Positions 1 to 8,707 of a stretch of DNA of 39,514 nt are shown here, piece after piece. Both the position numbers and the translations under genes were made by a program. Position 1 is the stretch's first letter. Each line of letters opens with the position of its first letter. Source of the stretch: Rickettsiales bacterium (GTDB taxonomy: Bacteria; Pseudomonadota; Alphaproteobacteria; Rickettsiales; Deianiraeaceae); contig JAFSXM010000002.1 of assembly GCA_017444095.1 (NCBI GenBank), positions 1-39,514 on the forward strand, given 5' to 3'. Below the pieces are notes generated by a model. It searched no databases. It saw only the letters and a list, made by a program, of their open reading frames with translations, and was not told the DNA's origin.

Positions 1-607
1 AGACATAAAATATTAAAAGTTTTAACAAAGAAAGATGATAATGATAAATTAGGAGGTATAATTGAAGCAGATGAGACATTTTTTGAAGAGAGCAAAAAAA
101 GGAAGTAGAAATATTAAAGGAAGAGATGCAAGAAAAAGAGGATATAGTAGTTGTTATACTTATACAAAGAAAACTAAAATCTGTGTTATTACTGCCATAG
201 ATAGAAACAAAGCAAGTTTTACAAAACCAGTAGGATTTGGTGGTTTGGAAAAAGATGATGTTGTTTTACTTCAAAGACATTTAGTTAAAGATAGTGTTTT
301 AATTACCGATGGAAATAGGACATATAGAAATCTTAATAATGTAAAATTGAAATCATTAAAATTTGGAAAACCTGAAAATAAGGTTTATCATCTAAATAAT
401 ATAAACAATTTTCATTCAATGTTAAAGAAGTTTATGATTAGATTTAATGGTGTTGCAACAAAGTATTTGGATTATTATGTAAGTTATTTTCAATCAATGA
501 AAAGTAAAATTGATGTGTTTAATGAAATTTTGAATAGCAATTTACAATATGGAATTGTTGATATTAGAAATAAGAGAGTTTGTTTTGAAAGATATGTAAA
601 TTTATAA
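1..607 (+). pseudogene. IS1595-family (ISXO2-like) transposase, 5' end outside window, frameshifted
   Basis: This encodes a DDE-type transposase of the IS1595/ISXO2-like group. Frame 1 from base 1 reads into the signature EADETFFEES and then stops at 106-108. The rest (KKGSRNIKGRDARKRG onward) is in frame 2, so the frames join at the A7 run at 94-100, where one A is in excess. Downstream are a second acidic motif (ITDGNRTY) and the family block HLNNINNFHS followed by FNGVATKYLDYY. The C-terminus looks complete. The gene is either decayed or rescued by slippage on the A run. The stop codon overlaps the 3' end of the opposing GHKL gene by 6 bases. I found no terminal inverted repeat after the stop, so the right end of the element is missing or lies beyond a cargo gene. 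Confidence 0.85.
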
Positions 608-2512
608 ATTATTATTTTTACTATACATCTCCACCTCTTTTTCAAGAATTTCAAAGAAAAGTTCGTGTCTTGTTTTGCATAAATTATACAATGTTTCTAT
701 TGGAAAAATATATTGTGGTTTTGTTTTATTTACATAATAAGAACCATTTTTTATTACAATTTTATTCCAATCTGAATATTTCCCATTTATTAAAATTTGT
801 TCAAAATCTTCCGTAAAATTGTTAGTTATTAAATAAGCTTCAACATTTTTTAATTTATCACTATCGCAAGCATTAACATATCTATTTAATTCACTAATTC
901 CATCTTCATTTTCTGATAATGTTGCTGAAAAATGTTTTAATTCAATGAACAAGCCATTATAATCTCCTTCTATATTATCAAGAATTGTAGAAATATCAGG
1001 TTCCTTGCCACTCAATGTTTTTGTGCGGTCATTAATTTTATCTTTAATTTCTTTTATCTTTTTATCACTAAAAACATATTTGTAATTCATAAATCTATCG
1101 TCAAAAAGCCATAGATTATTTGAATGGATGTTATCTAAAAATTCAAATTCATCATTATCTTTTAAAACCTCGCCTTTTGGAAATATAAAATTGTGTATTT
1201 TATCTTCATTTTCTTCTTTATTTTTTATCATTTCTCCAAGTTCTTTGAGTTTTTGTTGCCTTAAAGCCATATATTCGGCAAGTGTTGTTGCAAATACTTT
1301 ATTAAAGAGTTTTTGTTGTTTTTCTTTATTATCTTGCTGGTCATTGTTAAAATTCTCAAAACATTCTTTTAAATCTTTTTCTTTTTGTTTATAAACAAAA
1401 TCAAGAAGTTTATCATTATCTACAATGTTGCTTTTTTGTGAATTTATTAAATAGTATGCTAAAAATGGTTGTTTTTCTTTAATTTGTTTTTGTATTTTGT
1501 TATCGTTGTTAATATTATTTTTTTTAAATAACTTTGAGATTTCTTGCTTTAATTTTTCATCTATTGTTTCAAAATTTATAGGGCATTGTAAATCGGTTTG
1601 TTTTGGTTTTATTCTAAAATCATCTCTTGCATCGTTAACTTTTCCTTCTTCATCAAAATAAGCAGATGTTAATAATAAGTATATTTTCTTTCTATTAGTT
1701 TGATAAAGTTTAAAACTATTATCACTTTTAAAAAACTCACAAACTTCTCTTTCATTGGCACAATAAGAAGTTTTTGTAAAACCACCATCTTTACAATCTT
1801 CAATATGATATAAAAGATTAAATTGTTGTGTTTTCTTGTTATTGTCTTCTCTGTATTCTATCTCAAATTTTATATCATCTTTAAATTGTGGAATATCATT
1901 TTTTGTTATTGTTTGTTTATCAATCGCTTTAAAAATATCTTTTCCTTCATTATCTTTTTCTTTATATCCAACCTGTAAAGTAATAGTTATTTCTTTATTT
2001 TGAGTATAGTTATAAAAGAATAACATAACCATTAACTCATCTAAAATTGATTGTTTGATTTGTTGTAAAGTATAGTATTTTTCTTCTTTATCTTTTTTTG
2101 TTGTTCTATAAAAATGAGCAGTTGTTTTATTTTGTGTATTTTGTTGTAAATCTTCTATTTTAATTTTATCTTTATCAAAATCATAATCAAAACTAAAACT
2201 AATTTTTTTGCTTTCTTTTGTTATACTTTCATATTTTACACAATCAAAAAACTTTAAATACGACAATCTGCCAATGCCTTTACAACCTTTTTTATTTTTA
2301 TCTTCTTTTGTCCTCTTTTTTAGTTTGCAAAACCTTTCAATATTCTCTTGTATAAAACCATCGCCATCATCTTCTATTTTAATATTTAGAATTGAAAAAT
2401 ATTTTTTAGTATTTTTATCGTTAAAAAATTCTTTATCGTTATATATATATATATATATATTGCTTCCGTTTGCTTGAATAGAGTTTGACACGGCTTCTAA
2501 AATTGGTTGCAA
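602..2512 (-). CDS. GHKL (Hsp90-like) ATPase with C-terminal PD-(D/E)XK-like nuclease domain
   Basis: This is a protein of about 636 residues. The N-terminus carries the GHKL ATP-binding motifs: an N box (EAVSNSIQA), DDGDGF, and GCKGIGRLSYLKFF. The C-terminal part has the arrangement NNLWLFDDRF...KEPDIS...LFIELKHFSA, which fits a PD-(D/E)XK nuclease core (PD, then ExK). Proteins of this architecture are commonly suspected of acting in DNA metabolism or phage defence; that role is inference. The listed start is a TTG. Homology-like sequence continues upstream in frame (DLQSEVADFSCKRSILQPIL) but is cut from the ATGs at 2590 and 2584 by a TAA at 2563-2561. A TA-repeat of 22 bases lies inside the coding region at 2440-2461. 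The gene may be a recent pseudogene, may use a weak internal start, or may contain a sequencing error. Confidence 0.75.
   Translation of the reverse strand: MQPILEAVSNSIQANGSNIYIYIYNDKEFFNDKNTKKYFSILNIKIEDDGDGFIQENIERFCKLKKRTKEDKNKKGCKGIGRLSYLKFFDCVKYESITKESKKISFSFDYDFDKDKIKIEDLQQNTQNKTTAHFYRTTKKDKEEKYYTLQQIKQSILDELMVMLFFYNYTQNKEITITLQVGYKEKDNEGKDIFKAIDKQTITKNDIPQFKDDIKFEIEYREDNNKKTQQFNLLYHIEDCKDGGFTKTSYCANEREVCEFFKSDNSFKLYQTNRKKIYLLLTSAYFDEEGKVNDARDDFRIKPKQTDLQCPINFETIDEKLKQEISKLFKKNNINNDNKIQKQIKEKQPFLAYYLINSQKSNIVDNDKLLDFVYKQKEKDLKECFENFNNDQQDNKEKQQKLFNKVFATTLAEYMALRQQKLKELGEMIKNKEENEDKIHNFIFPKGEVLKDNDEFEFLDNIHSNNLWLFDDRFMNYKYVFSDKKIKEIKDKINDRTKTLSGKEPDISTILDNIEGDYNGLFIELKHFSATLSENEDGISELNRYVNACDSDKLKNVEAYLITNNFTEDFEQILINGKYSDWNKIVIKNGSYYVNKTKPQYIFPIETLYNLCKTRHELFFEILEKEVEMYSKNNNL
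2440..2461. repeat. (TA)11 dinucleotide microsatellite inside the GHKL gene
   Basis: An uninterrupted run of eleven TA units encodes the alternating Ile-Tyr stretch just after the N box of the ATPase. Gain or loss of one unit would shift the frame near the 5' end of the gene. It is therefore a potential contingency (phase-variation) tract. Confidence 0.9.
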
Positions 2513-2654
2513 AATACTTCTTTTACAACTAAAATCTGCAACCTCTGATTGTAAATCAACTTACATAATCTCATTTTTACTCATACACATAAAATTTAAA
2601 AATCAATATTTTTCAAGTCATATTTTTAACATAGCAATCAATTATACTTAATTA

Positions 2655-2682
2655 TTGACAATTATAACAAAAAACATATAGT
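2655..2682 (+). promoter_or_regulatory. adk promoter, TTGACA-N16-TATAGT
   Basis: The -35 TTGACA is at 2655-2660 and the -10 TATAGT at 2677-2682, with a 16-base spacer. The predicted transcription start falls on or next to the GTG at 2688, so the long adk reading frame would be translated from a leaderless message. Confidence 0.7.
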
Positions 2683-2687
2683 CGAAT

Positions 2688-3488
2688 GTGAGTGTTTTAA
2701 AAAAAATCATTTCCGTTGTTGTTGTTTTATCTATAGTTGCTATGTGCTTTTCTTATAAAAGTTTTCTCAAAAAGAAACAAATTGAACTTTCTGGAAAAAA
2801 AATGTTTAACATCGTGTTAGTAGGTGCTGCTGGCTCTGGAAAAGGAACACAAGGTGATTTAATGAAGGCGAAGCTAAATTTACTGCAAGTTTCTGCCGGT
2901 GAAGTATTGAGGCAATATAGCAAAGACCCAACTGCAAAGTATGCAAAAAAAGTAAAAAAATATACAAGTGCAGGAAAACTCGTTCCAACAAAAATAACAC
3001 ACAAACTAATTGGAGAATATATTGAGAAAAATGCCCTATGTAAAGATTGTACATACGATGGTGTAATTTTTGATGGTTTCCCAAGGCAAATAGAACAATT
3101 GATATTTTTGGATAAGTTTTTAAAGAAATATAATTCCAAAATAGATGCCGTTGTGTCAATAGATATATCTATGGATGCATTAGTGGATAGATTGAGCGGT
3201 AGGTTTTCTTGTTCAAGATGTGGTGAGATTTATCATAAAACAACAAAGCCAACACATGTACACGGAGTATGTGATAAATGCGGTAGCACAGAATTTACAA
3301 TTCGTGATGATGATAAAGATATAGATGCCATTAAGAGAAGATTTAATGTTTATGAAACTGACACAAAACCAGTATTGGAGACATATGAAAAAAGAGGTAT
3401 TGTTATTCATGTTGATGGGACAAAATCTCCAAAAGAAATTTCTGACGAGCTTATAGCTAAATTAACAGAAATCAAGAACAAAGATTAA
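2688..3488 (+). CDS. adk: Adenylate kinase with N-terminal membrane-anchor extension
   Basis: It interconverts ATP + AMP and 2 ADP. From residue 39 (FNIVLVGAAGSGKGTQGD) the protein is a typical long-type bacterial Adk: P-loop GSGKGTQ, the AMP-site segment DGFPRQ, and a LID with two CxxC pairs (CSRCGEIYH and CDKCGS) that should bind zinc. The unusual part is residues 1-38: a basic start, a hydrophobic run (IISVVVVLSIVAMCF), then KKKQ. This looks like an uncleaved signal anchor. It is read from a GTG at 2688; the ATG at 2802 would give a standard soluble enzyme of 228 residues. The promoter at 2655-2682 points to the GTG. Which start is used decides whether this kinase is membrane-tethered. Confidence 0.93.
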   Translation: MSVLKKIISVVVVLSIVAMCFSYKSFLKKKQIELSGKKMFNIVLVGAAGSGKGTQGDLMKAKLNLLQVSAGEVLRQYSKDPTAKYAKKVKKYTSAGKLVPTKITHKLIGEYIEKNALCKDCTYDGVIFDGFPRQIEQLIFLDKFLKKYNSKIDAVVSIDISMDALVDRLSGRFSCSRCGEIYHKTTKPTHVHGVCDKCGSTEFTIRDDDKDIDAIKRRFNVYETDTKPVLETYEKRGIVIHVDGTKSPKEISDELIAKLTEIKNKD

Positions 3489-3560
3489 AGATAAATAATC
3501 TATTTTAGATTTGTTGTATTTTATTCTTTATTTTTTATAAATACTGCAATAAATAACAAT

Positions 3561-4235
3561 ATGTGTGGACGACTACTTATTTTTATTAAAAGTAAGGTTT
3601 TATACTTAGTAATATTGTCACTTTTGTTAACAACGAATTCATTTGTTTTAATGGCAAACGAAGAAAACATCGATAATTCACTGCCTTCATTTGAAAAATC
3701 ATATAAACACTGGAAAGTTTTTACTATAACTCAAAATAATGGTAAAGTTTGCTACATAATATCAAATCCAGTTGATATGATTGGAAATCACCAAAGTATA
3801 AGAAAACCATATATTATGGTATCTTTATTTGGTGCAAATAAGGTTGAAATTAGTATTAGTGCAGATTTTCAAATGAAGTTAAATTCAATTGTCCCCGTTA
3901 GCATAGACGGCATACAGGAAAGATTTGTTGCTGAAAATGAAAACTTCGCTTGGGCAGAACAACGAAATGCTGATAAAAGAATTATTAAATATATGCAAAA
4001 TGGTATTAAACTATTAGTATTTTATGAATCTGCTGAAAGAACATATGCCGTTGATACATATTCGTTAAAAGGTTTTACAAAAGCATATCATAAAGCACAA
4101 CAACTATGTCAGCATCGCACAATAAATCATAATATGCCGGAACTTGATGATGACGATGAAACAGAAGCAGATATAACAGATGATTACTATAGTTTGAAAG
4201 AAGAAAATACAATAGCAATACCTAAAAAAAAGTAA
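3561..4235 (+). CDS. IalB-family (invasion-associated locus B) secreted protein
   Basis: This is a 224-residue protein with an N-terminal hydrophobic signal segment (about residues 11-32). Its body follows the IalB family pattern: HWKVFTI, then GKVCYIISNP, ISISADFQMKLNS, IDGIQERF, FAWAEQRN, and the family-typical end VDTYSLKGFTKAYHKAQQLC. IalB proteins are periplasmic or surface proteins of alphaproteobacteria, named for a role in host-cell invasion by Bartonella; the biochemical function is not settled. A short acidic tail (DDDDETEADITDD) follows the family domain. The gene stands alone, downstream of adk and 72 bases beyond it. Confidence 0.8.
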   Translation: MCGRLLIFIKSKVLYLVILSLLLTTNSFVLMANEENIDNSLPSFEKSYKHWKVFTITQNNGKVCYIISNPVDMIGNHQSIRKPYIMVSLFGANKVEISISADFQMKLNSIVPVSIDGIQERFVAENENFAWAEQRNADKRIIKYMQNGIKLLVFYESAERTYAVDTYSLKGFTKAYHKAQQLCQHRTINHNMPELDDDDETEADITDDYYSLKEENTIAIPKKK

Positions 4236-4300
4236 ATAACGTTTAATGTCATAACTTGATTATTATTTATACTAATCAAATGTATAATTGTTACTTTTCT

Positions 4301-4381
4301 ATGAAGATTTTAGCTCGTGTTATTGCTGTTGTTATAATTTTATCGTTCATTATAACTGGTTTTGTTGCATTTATTGACTAA
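4301..4381 (+). CDS. Candidate 26-residue single-span membrane peptide
   Basis: ATG at 4301 opens a 26-codon frame ending in TAA at 4379-4381. The product has a short basic N-terminus (MKILAR) followed by about 18 hydrophobic residues and a final Asp, the layout of a small transmembrane protein. A TATAAT at 4283-4288 preceded by TG lies 12 bases before the ATG. It sits between the convergent IalB-like gene and pdhA. Small ORFs of this length can arise by chance in AT-rich DNA, so this is a candidate only. Confidence 0.4.
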   Translation: MKILARVIAVVIILSFIITGFVAFID

Positions 4382-4424
4382 TCAACAACATAAATCTCTA
4401 TTGAGAGAGACAAATTGCATCTTA

Positions 4425-5399
4425 TTAGCAAATAATATCAGTTGTTAATTCACTTATGTCTGTTGGCTCGCAAGCTTTTGCTCTTTCAAATATATCATTC
4501 ACTTTTTCATCATTTTCATCGTTAATCGCCTCAACTTCATTCTCTTTTAACACATTTAATTCCTGCAACCTTAATGCAAAATGTTTTACAGCATCCCGCT
4601 CTTTCCAATATTTCACCTCGTCTTTCGTTCTATATGTCGCTGGGTCAGACATTGAATGACCGCGATAACGATATGTATTAACTTGCAAAATATATGGCCT
4701 TTGTTCGTCACGAACCTTATTGATAATTTCATTTGCTTTACTATAAACTGCAAAAAAATCCATACCATCAACAACTTCGCCTTTTATACCCATTGGCTCT
4801 CCACGAGTATAAAGTAATTCTCCATCGCAAGAATGTCTTTCAACAGCCGTCCCCATTGCATATTTATTATTCTCAATTACATATAGAACTGGCAAATCCC
4901 ACAAAGATGCCATATTCCAGCTCTCATATACCTGCCCCTGATTAACAGCTCCATCTCCCATCATTGCAACACAAATATTGTTTGTTCCTTTATATTTTTC
5001 AGCAAAAGCGATGCCAGTACCAACTGGAATTTGTGCCCCTACAATGCCGTGTCCGCCGAAGAAATTCTTATCAGGAGCAAACATATGCATAGAACCACCC
5101 TTTCCTTTTGAAATACCATCTTTTCTACCAAAAAGCTCACACATTACGGCATACGGATCTTCTCCAAATAATACAGCTTGTGTATGGCAACGATACGAAG
5201 TAATGATATTGTCATTCTTGTTCATATTGGCTTTAATACCGCATATAACAGCTTCTTGTCCTGTATACAAATGACAAAAACCTATAATTAACCCCTGCTG
5301 ATAAGCAATGGCACATTTTTCCTCAAATTTTCTAATAAAAGACATTTCTCGGTATATTTCTATAAGTTTGTCATTTGAAAGATTGGATGCAATAACCAT
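4425..5399 (-). CDS. pdhA: Pyruvate dehydrogenase E1 component, alpha subunit
   Basis: This is the thiamine-diphosphate-dependent alpha subunit of the E1 decarboxylase that feeds acetyl-CoA synthesis. Visible motifs: RKFEEKCAIAYQQG near the N-terminus, HLYTGQEAVICG, SYRCHTQAV, KGKGGSMHMF, the ThDP-binding motif starting MGDGAVNQGQ and closing with VIENN, and YRYRGHSMSDP. The length (324) is normal for the heterotetrameric E1. The start ATG is one base after the stop of the LysE-type exporter, so the two are co-transcribed from the promoter at 6028-6055. No pdhB or other complex subunit follows; the next sequence is an intergenic stretch with a small membrane ORF. The beta subunit must lie elsewhere. 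Confidence 0.96.
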   Translation of the reverse strand: MVIASNLSNDKLIEIYREMSFIRKFEEKCAIAYQQGLIIGFCHLYTGQEAVICGIKANMNKNDNIITSYRCHTQAVLFGEDPYAVMCELFGRKDGISKGKGGSMHMFAPDKNFFGGHGIVGAQIPVGTGIAFAEKYKGTNNICVAMMGDGAVNQGQVYESWNMASLWDLPVLYVIENNKYAMGTAVERHSCDGELLYTRGEPMGIKGEVVDGMDFFAVYSKANEIINKVRDEQRPYILQVNTYRYRGHSMSDPATYRTKDEVKYWKERDAVKHFALRLQELNVLKENEVEAINDENDEKVNDIFERAKACEPTDISELTTDIIC

Positions 5400-5400
5400 A

Positions 5401-6021
5401 TTATTTCAATAATGCCTTTATACCCTCATAAATAAGTTTTGTGGCCAAACATACGATAATACAGGTGGCAATTTTATTCAAAATAATAATAACCTTGTCG
5501 TTCATTTTCGCTCTAACAACAGATACAATTGCAACAACCAAGAAATAAAATAAATATATGGCAAGTGTAGCACCAAATATAGCCGATAGAGCATTAAAAT
5601 TTTGATTTCCCAAAAAGCTTGAAAATACAACAGAATAGGTAATCATTGTAGTAGGACCAGTTAGAGTTAAACAAAATAATGCCACAAAACTTTTCAATTT
5701 ACTGCCAGAAACAGTTGTGCTTGCATTTGTGCTTGGTTTTGCAACCCAAAATCTATATGCCAAATAATACAAAAAACTTCCACCAAGCAAGCCAATGACT
5801 ACAACTGCCTTACTTTGCAATATACTTTCTAATGCAGAAATCGCCAAACTTGCTCCAACAACATACAATGTATCAGCAACAGCAACACCTAAACCGGCAA
5901 ATATTCCAATTCTAAATCCATATATCACCGTTGTATTTATTACCGTCATACATATTGGTCCAACAACACATAACATTGCGAATGTGGCGATAAATGCTTG
6001 GGAAAAAATTGTTAAAGACAT
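5401..6021 (-). CDS. LysE/RhtB-family amino-acid exporter
   Basis: A 206-residue polytopic inner-membrane protein with about six hydrophobic segments. It has the family's N-terminal GP motif (FAMLCVVGPICMTVINTT), the following glycine-rich turn (YGFRIGIFAGLGVAVADTLYVV) and the second LTGPTTMITY motif in the fourth segment. Members export amino acids such as lysine, threonine or homoserine; the substrate here cannot be told. The gene is immediately upstream of pdhA with a single base between them. A TTGACA 28 bases before the ATG suggests a leaderless or near-leaderless transcript. Confidence 0.85.
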   Translation of the reverse strand: MSLTIFSQAFIATFAMLCVVGPICMTVINTTVIYGFRIGIFAGLGVAVADTLYVVGASLAISALESILQSKAVVVIGLLGGSFLYYLAYRFWVAKPSTNASTTVSGSKLKSFVALFCLTLTGPTTMITYSVVFSSFLGNQNFNALSAIFGATLAIYLFYFLVVAIVSVVRAKMNDKVIIILNKIATCIIVCLATKLIYEGIKALLK

Positions 6022-6027
6022 AGATAA

Positions 6028-6055
6028 ATAGCTATTGTTTTAATTTTATTGTCAA
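6028..6055 (-). promoter_or_regulatory. Promoter of the LysE-pdhA operon
   Basis: On the minus strand, TTGACA (6055-6050) is followed after 16 bases by AGCTAT (6033-6028), then six bases and the ATG. The -10 is poor, but the -35 is perfect and the -35-to-start distance of 28 matches several other genes in the window. Confidence 0.5.
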
Positions 6056-6235
6056 ATGAATTTCCAAAATCACATCAATGTTGTCATAAATTCTGACTTT
6101 TGTTCCAACAATGCAACATATCTATAATATCACTAATTTTAATATAAAATAGCTATTATGATAAATACTTGCTGAAGCTGTTTAATCATATACATATAAA
6201 ATAAAATTATCAAGAATTATACGATACAGCAAGCA

Positions 6236-8536
6236 TCATTGATTTAATGTTGCAGACAAATTTTCATTTTGCAAGTTCATCGATGGTATTTTATAAGACA
6301 TATTACTCTTTGTATTGCCAGTAAAATCTTGCTGTCTTTTAATATCATTGGATAGAGATACATTATTATCATTATTGTCATCTGTGGTCATTACCAATTG
6401 CCGTCCTAATTTATTAATCGGCATAGAATTTGAAATATTTTTTAACAAAAAATCCTGCTTTTCAGCACCTTCTTCCGTGCTGACTCTGGTTTTTGAATAT
6501 TCATTTATATCTTCCGATACACCATCACTTATGTAAGATGCTGTTTTCTTAATACTTTTGTTGACATTTTCTTGCTTTTGTTGTTCCTTATCTCGTAATT
6601 TTTGAACAAAATCAAGCATTTTACGCATATTCCAACAATCACCAGTATACTCTTTTTCAATATCTTTACCTTGTAATGCTTGAATATCAAGCTTTGTCAT
6701 TAGTTCTTCCGCAGAAACAACTTTAAAATCTGACATTCCCGGATCTTCTTTATAATATATTTTCTCTCCTTTTCTTATAATAGTCCCCATTTTCATTTTT
6801 TCGGTCTTCGGGTCAAAAATATCAAATGCCACATTTTGGAAATCATCTATATTCTCATCATTCTCATCTGTATGCTTTGAAGTTTTGTCTTTGTCGTCGC
6901 TGTCCATAAATGTCACGGTGACTATCTTTTTATCTACATTCTGTTGCGTAATAGGCCTATTAGTTAAAGATGATATCCAATGGAACAGCATATTTGGCAA
7001 ATACTCATATTCATCATCTTTCAATGCTTTATTCTCAATCTTTGAGACTGTACTCTCTATGTATTGCATTATTTTTGCAGTTTTTGAATTAAACATATAT
7101 TTACTATCATTTGTTATCTTTTGCAATGTTTCAAGAAGTATCCTATAATACAAAACACCGCCGTTCTTGTTATCAACACAACTATTATCTATATCATTCC
7201 GTAATTGATTAAAATCTAAATAATAAACATTATTAAAAGAATTTTGGATTTCAATAATCTTTGAGTATTTATCTAATATTATTTCACAGCCACCGAGTTT
7301 TATAGACCTTGTTACATTTGGATCAAAATTAAAATACCTTCTAACCTGTTCATTAACTTCTTCATCCGAAGTAGCATATTGCATATGTCGTTTTTCAATC
7401 TTTCTTATGCCGTTATTTTGCTCATTAGATAGTAAACTTTTATCTTGAACCAATTCATTTCGCCTATAAAGCTCATTTGCAACTTTCAATAATGCATTAT
7501 CAATATTTTGTCCATTATTTTTATATTCCATATATAAACGTTGCAATAATACTTTGCTCTTTGTTATGCGTGTGAAAAGCTCACTCTTCCTTGGTTCCTT
7601 AAAAGGATTCATAGTTTGTAATTTTTCAACACACTTATTCTTGATGTGTTGCAAATTTGATTTTATCTCATTAACACTTAAAACTAATTCTTGTCTTAAT
7701 TCATCAAATGCTTCCGCGATATCAATATATCTATTTTTTTCTTTATTGCGAGAACCAAAAAAATATTTTACATAGTCAAAAAAACGATCCTTGAAACCAT
7801 CTGTATTATTTTTTTCAATTTTGCCAGCTTTATAATCTTCATATACCTGCTCCAATTCTTCGTATGTATAATCGCTCCACTTATGAGCAACTGTGTTTCC
7901 GACGGCCCTAAATATACCGGTTAAAAAATTAATGCTACCGTTATCTTTCCAAATTACGTCCATATATCTCTGAATAGCATTATGTAAACTATCTTTTCGT
8001 TGATCAGATAAAAATACAGAATGCTCCAACGAAACCATCGCTAACATCAGGATAGAAATCATTTTACTATTATTTGAAGTTTCCTCAGCATACATTGTCT
8101 TAAATGCTTGTTGTGATAAATCAATAGTATTATACTGATCGTCAATAAAAAACACCAACTTATCACCATCTACACAAAGCTCTTCACCAAGACTACCAAT
8201 TGGAACACTGTTCTCGTCAAATTTAACTCTATCTAATGCTTTTTGCTCTCCGACAAGCAATATTTTATTCCTAAATTGTTCTTCTTTAAGCATCTGGGAT
8301 ATCATTTGCATTCTCGTTCTTTCGCCAACACTCATGATATGCCCAATTGTTTGTCCCACAACACTGAATGTCAAAGGTGATTGTATTGAATGAAAGAATG
8401 CTGAAGCTGTGTTTGCCAAAGCACCATCTTTCACAGCATTAGTAGCAGCTTTTGCTATGTTACCAGTAGTGTCGTTCGCTACTTTGTTAATTGCTTGCTG
8501 AAAAGCATTTTGTATGCCAGAGCCACCTCCATTCAT
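6236..8536 (-). CDS. Large orphan protein (766 residues), possible secreted effector
   Basis: I recognise no family. The N-terminus is Gly-rich (MNGGGSGIQNAF) and then alanine-rich without an obvious cleavable signal peptide. The middle is charged and helix-rich, with blocks such as FLTGIFRAVGNTVAHKWSDY and ELVLSVNEIKSNLQHIKNK. The last 150 residues are polar and probably disordered (KQENVNKSIKK, TTDDNNDNNVSLS). Near the C-terminus PINKLGRQLV resembles PIKRFGRMLV in the orphan protein at 31667-32494, which may be a shared functional or export element. It has its own promoter (8543-8570). The intergenic region downstream of its stop (6022-6235) holds only an imperfect TTGCTG/CAGCAA hairpin. 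Function unknown. Confidence 0.8.
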   Translation of the reverse strand: MNGGGSGIQNAFQQAINKVANDTTGNIAKAATNAVKDGALANTASAFFHSIQSPLTFSVVGQTIGHIMSVGERTRMQMISQMLKEEQFRNKILLVGEQKALDRVKFDENSVPIGSLGEELCVDGDKLVFFIDDQYNTIDLSQQAFKTMYAEETSNNSKMISILMLAMVSLEHSVFLSDQRKDSLHNAIQRYMDVIWKDNGSINFLTGIFRAVGNTVAHKWSDYTYEELEQVYEDYKAGKIEKNNTDGFKDRFFDYVKYFFGSRNKEKNRYIDIAEAFDELRQELVLSVNEIKSNLQHIKNKCVEKLQTMNPFKEPRKSELFTRITKSKVLLQRLYMEYKNNGQNIDNALLKVANELYRRNELVQDKSLLSNEQNNGIRKIEKRHMQYATSDEEVNEQVRRYFNFDPNVTRSIKLGGCEIILDKYSKIIEIQNSFNNVYYLDFNQLRNDIDNSCVDNKNGGVLYYRILLETLQKITNDSKYMFNSKTAKIMQYIESTVSKIENKALKDDEYEYLPNMLFHWISSLTNRPITQQNVDKKIVTVTFMDSDDKDKTSKHTDENDENIDDFQNVAFDIFDPKTEKMKMGTIIRKGEKIYYKEDPGMSDFKVVSAEELMTKLDIQALQGKDIEKEYTGDCWNMRKMLDFVQKLRDKEQQKQENVNKSIKKTASYISDGVSEDINEYSKTRVSTEEGAEKQDFLLKNISNSMPINKLGRQLVMTTDDNNDNNVSLSNDIKRQQDFTGNTKSNMSYKIPSMNLQNENLSATLNQ

Positions 8537-8542
8537 ATTCTA

Positions 8543-8570
8543 TCTATATTAAAATACAAATATACATCAA
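8543..8570 (-). promoter_or_regulatory. Promoter TTGATG-N16-TATAGA ending 6 nt before ATG
   Basis: On the minus strand TTGATG (8570-8565) and TATAGA (8548-8543) are separated by 16 bases; six bases later is the ATG of the 766-residue protein. The expected transcription start coincides with the A of the ATG. Confidence 0.6.
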
Positions 8571-8707
8571 TAAGTCAAGAAAACAATAACACAAAATACT
8601 ACATTAGCAAATGCAATTATGTTCATATACAAACCAGTCAGCTATAAAAAGTACAAATATTTTATAACACATCAAGAATGTTTAGTAAATATTGCATATA
8701 TTTGTGA

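Noticed and set aside
1..2687. The GHKL gene as cargo of the IS1595 element
   Set aside because: IS1595 elements can carry passenger genes and the two genes overlap tail to tail, but I found no terminal repeat or target duplication beyond the GHKL gene, so the boundary cannot be shown.
6176..6235. Imperfect inverted repeat TTGCTG/CAGCAA downstream of the 766-residue gene
   Set aside because: The arms are short with a loop of about 50 bases and no T run, so I could not support a terminator or mobile element.
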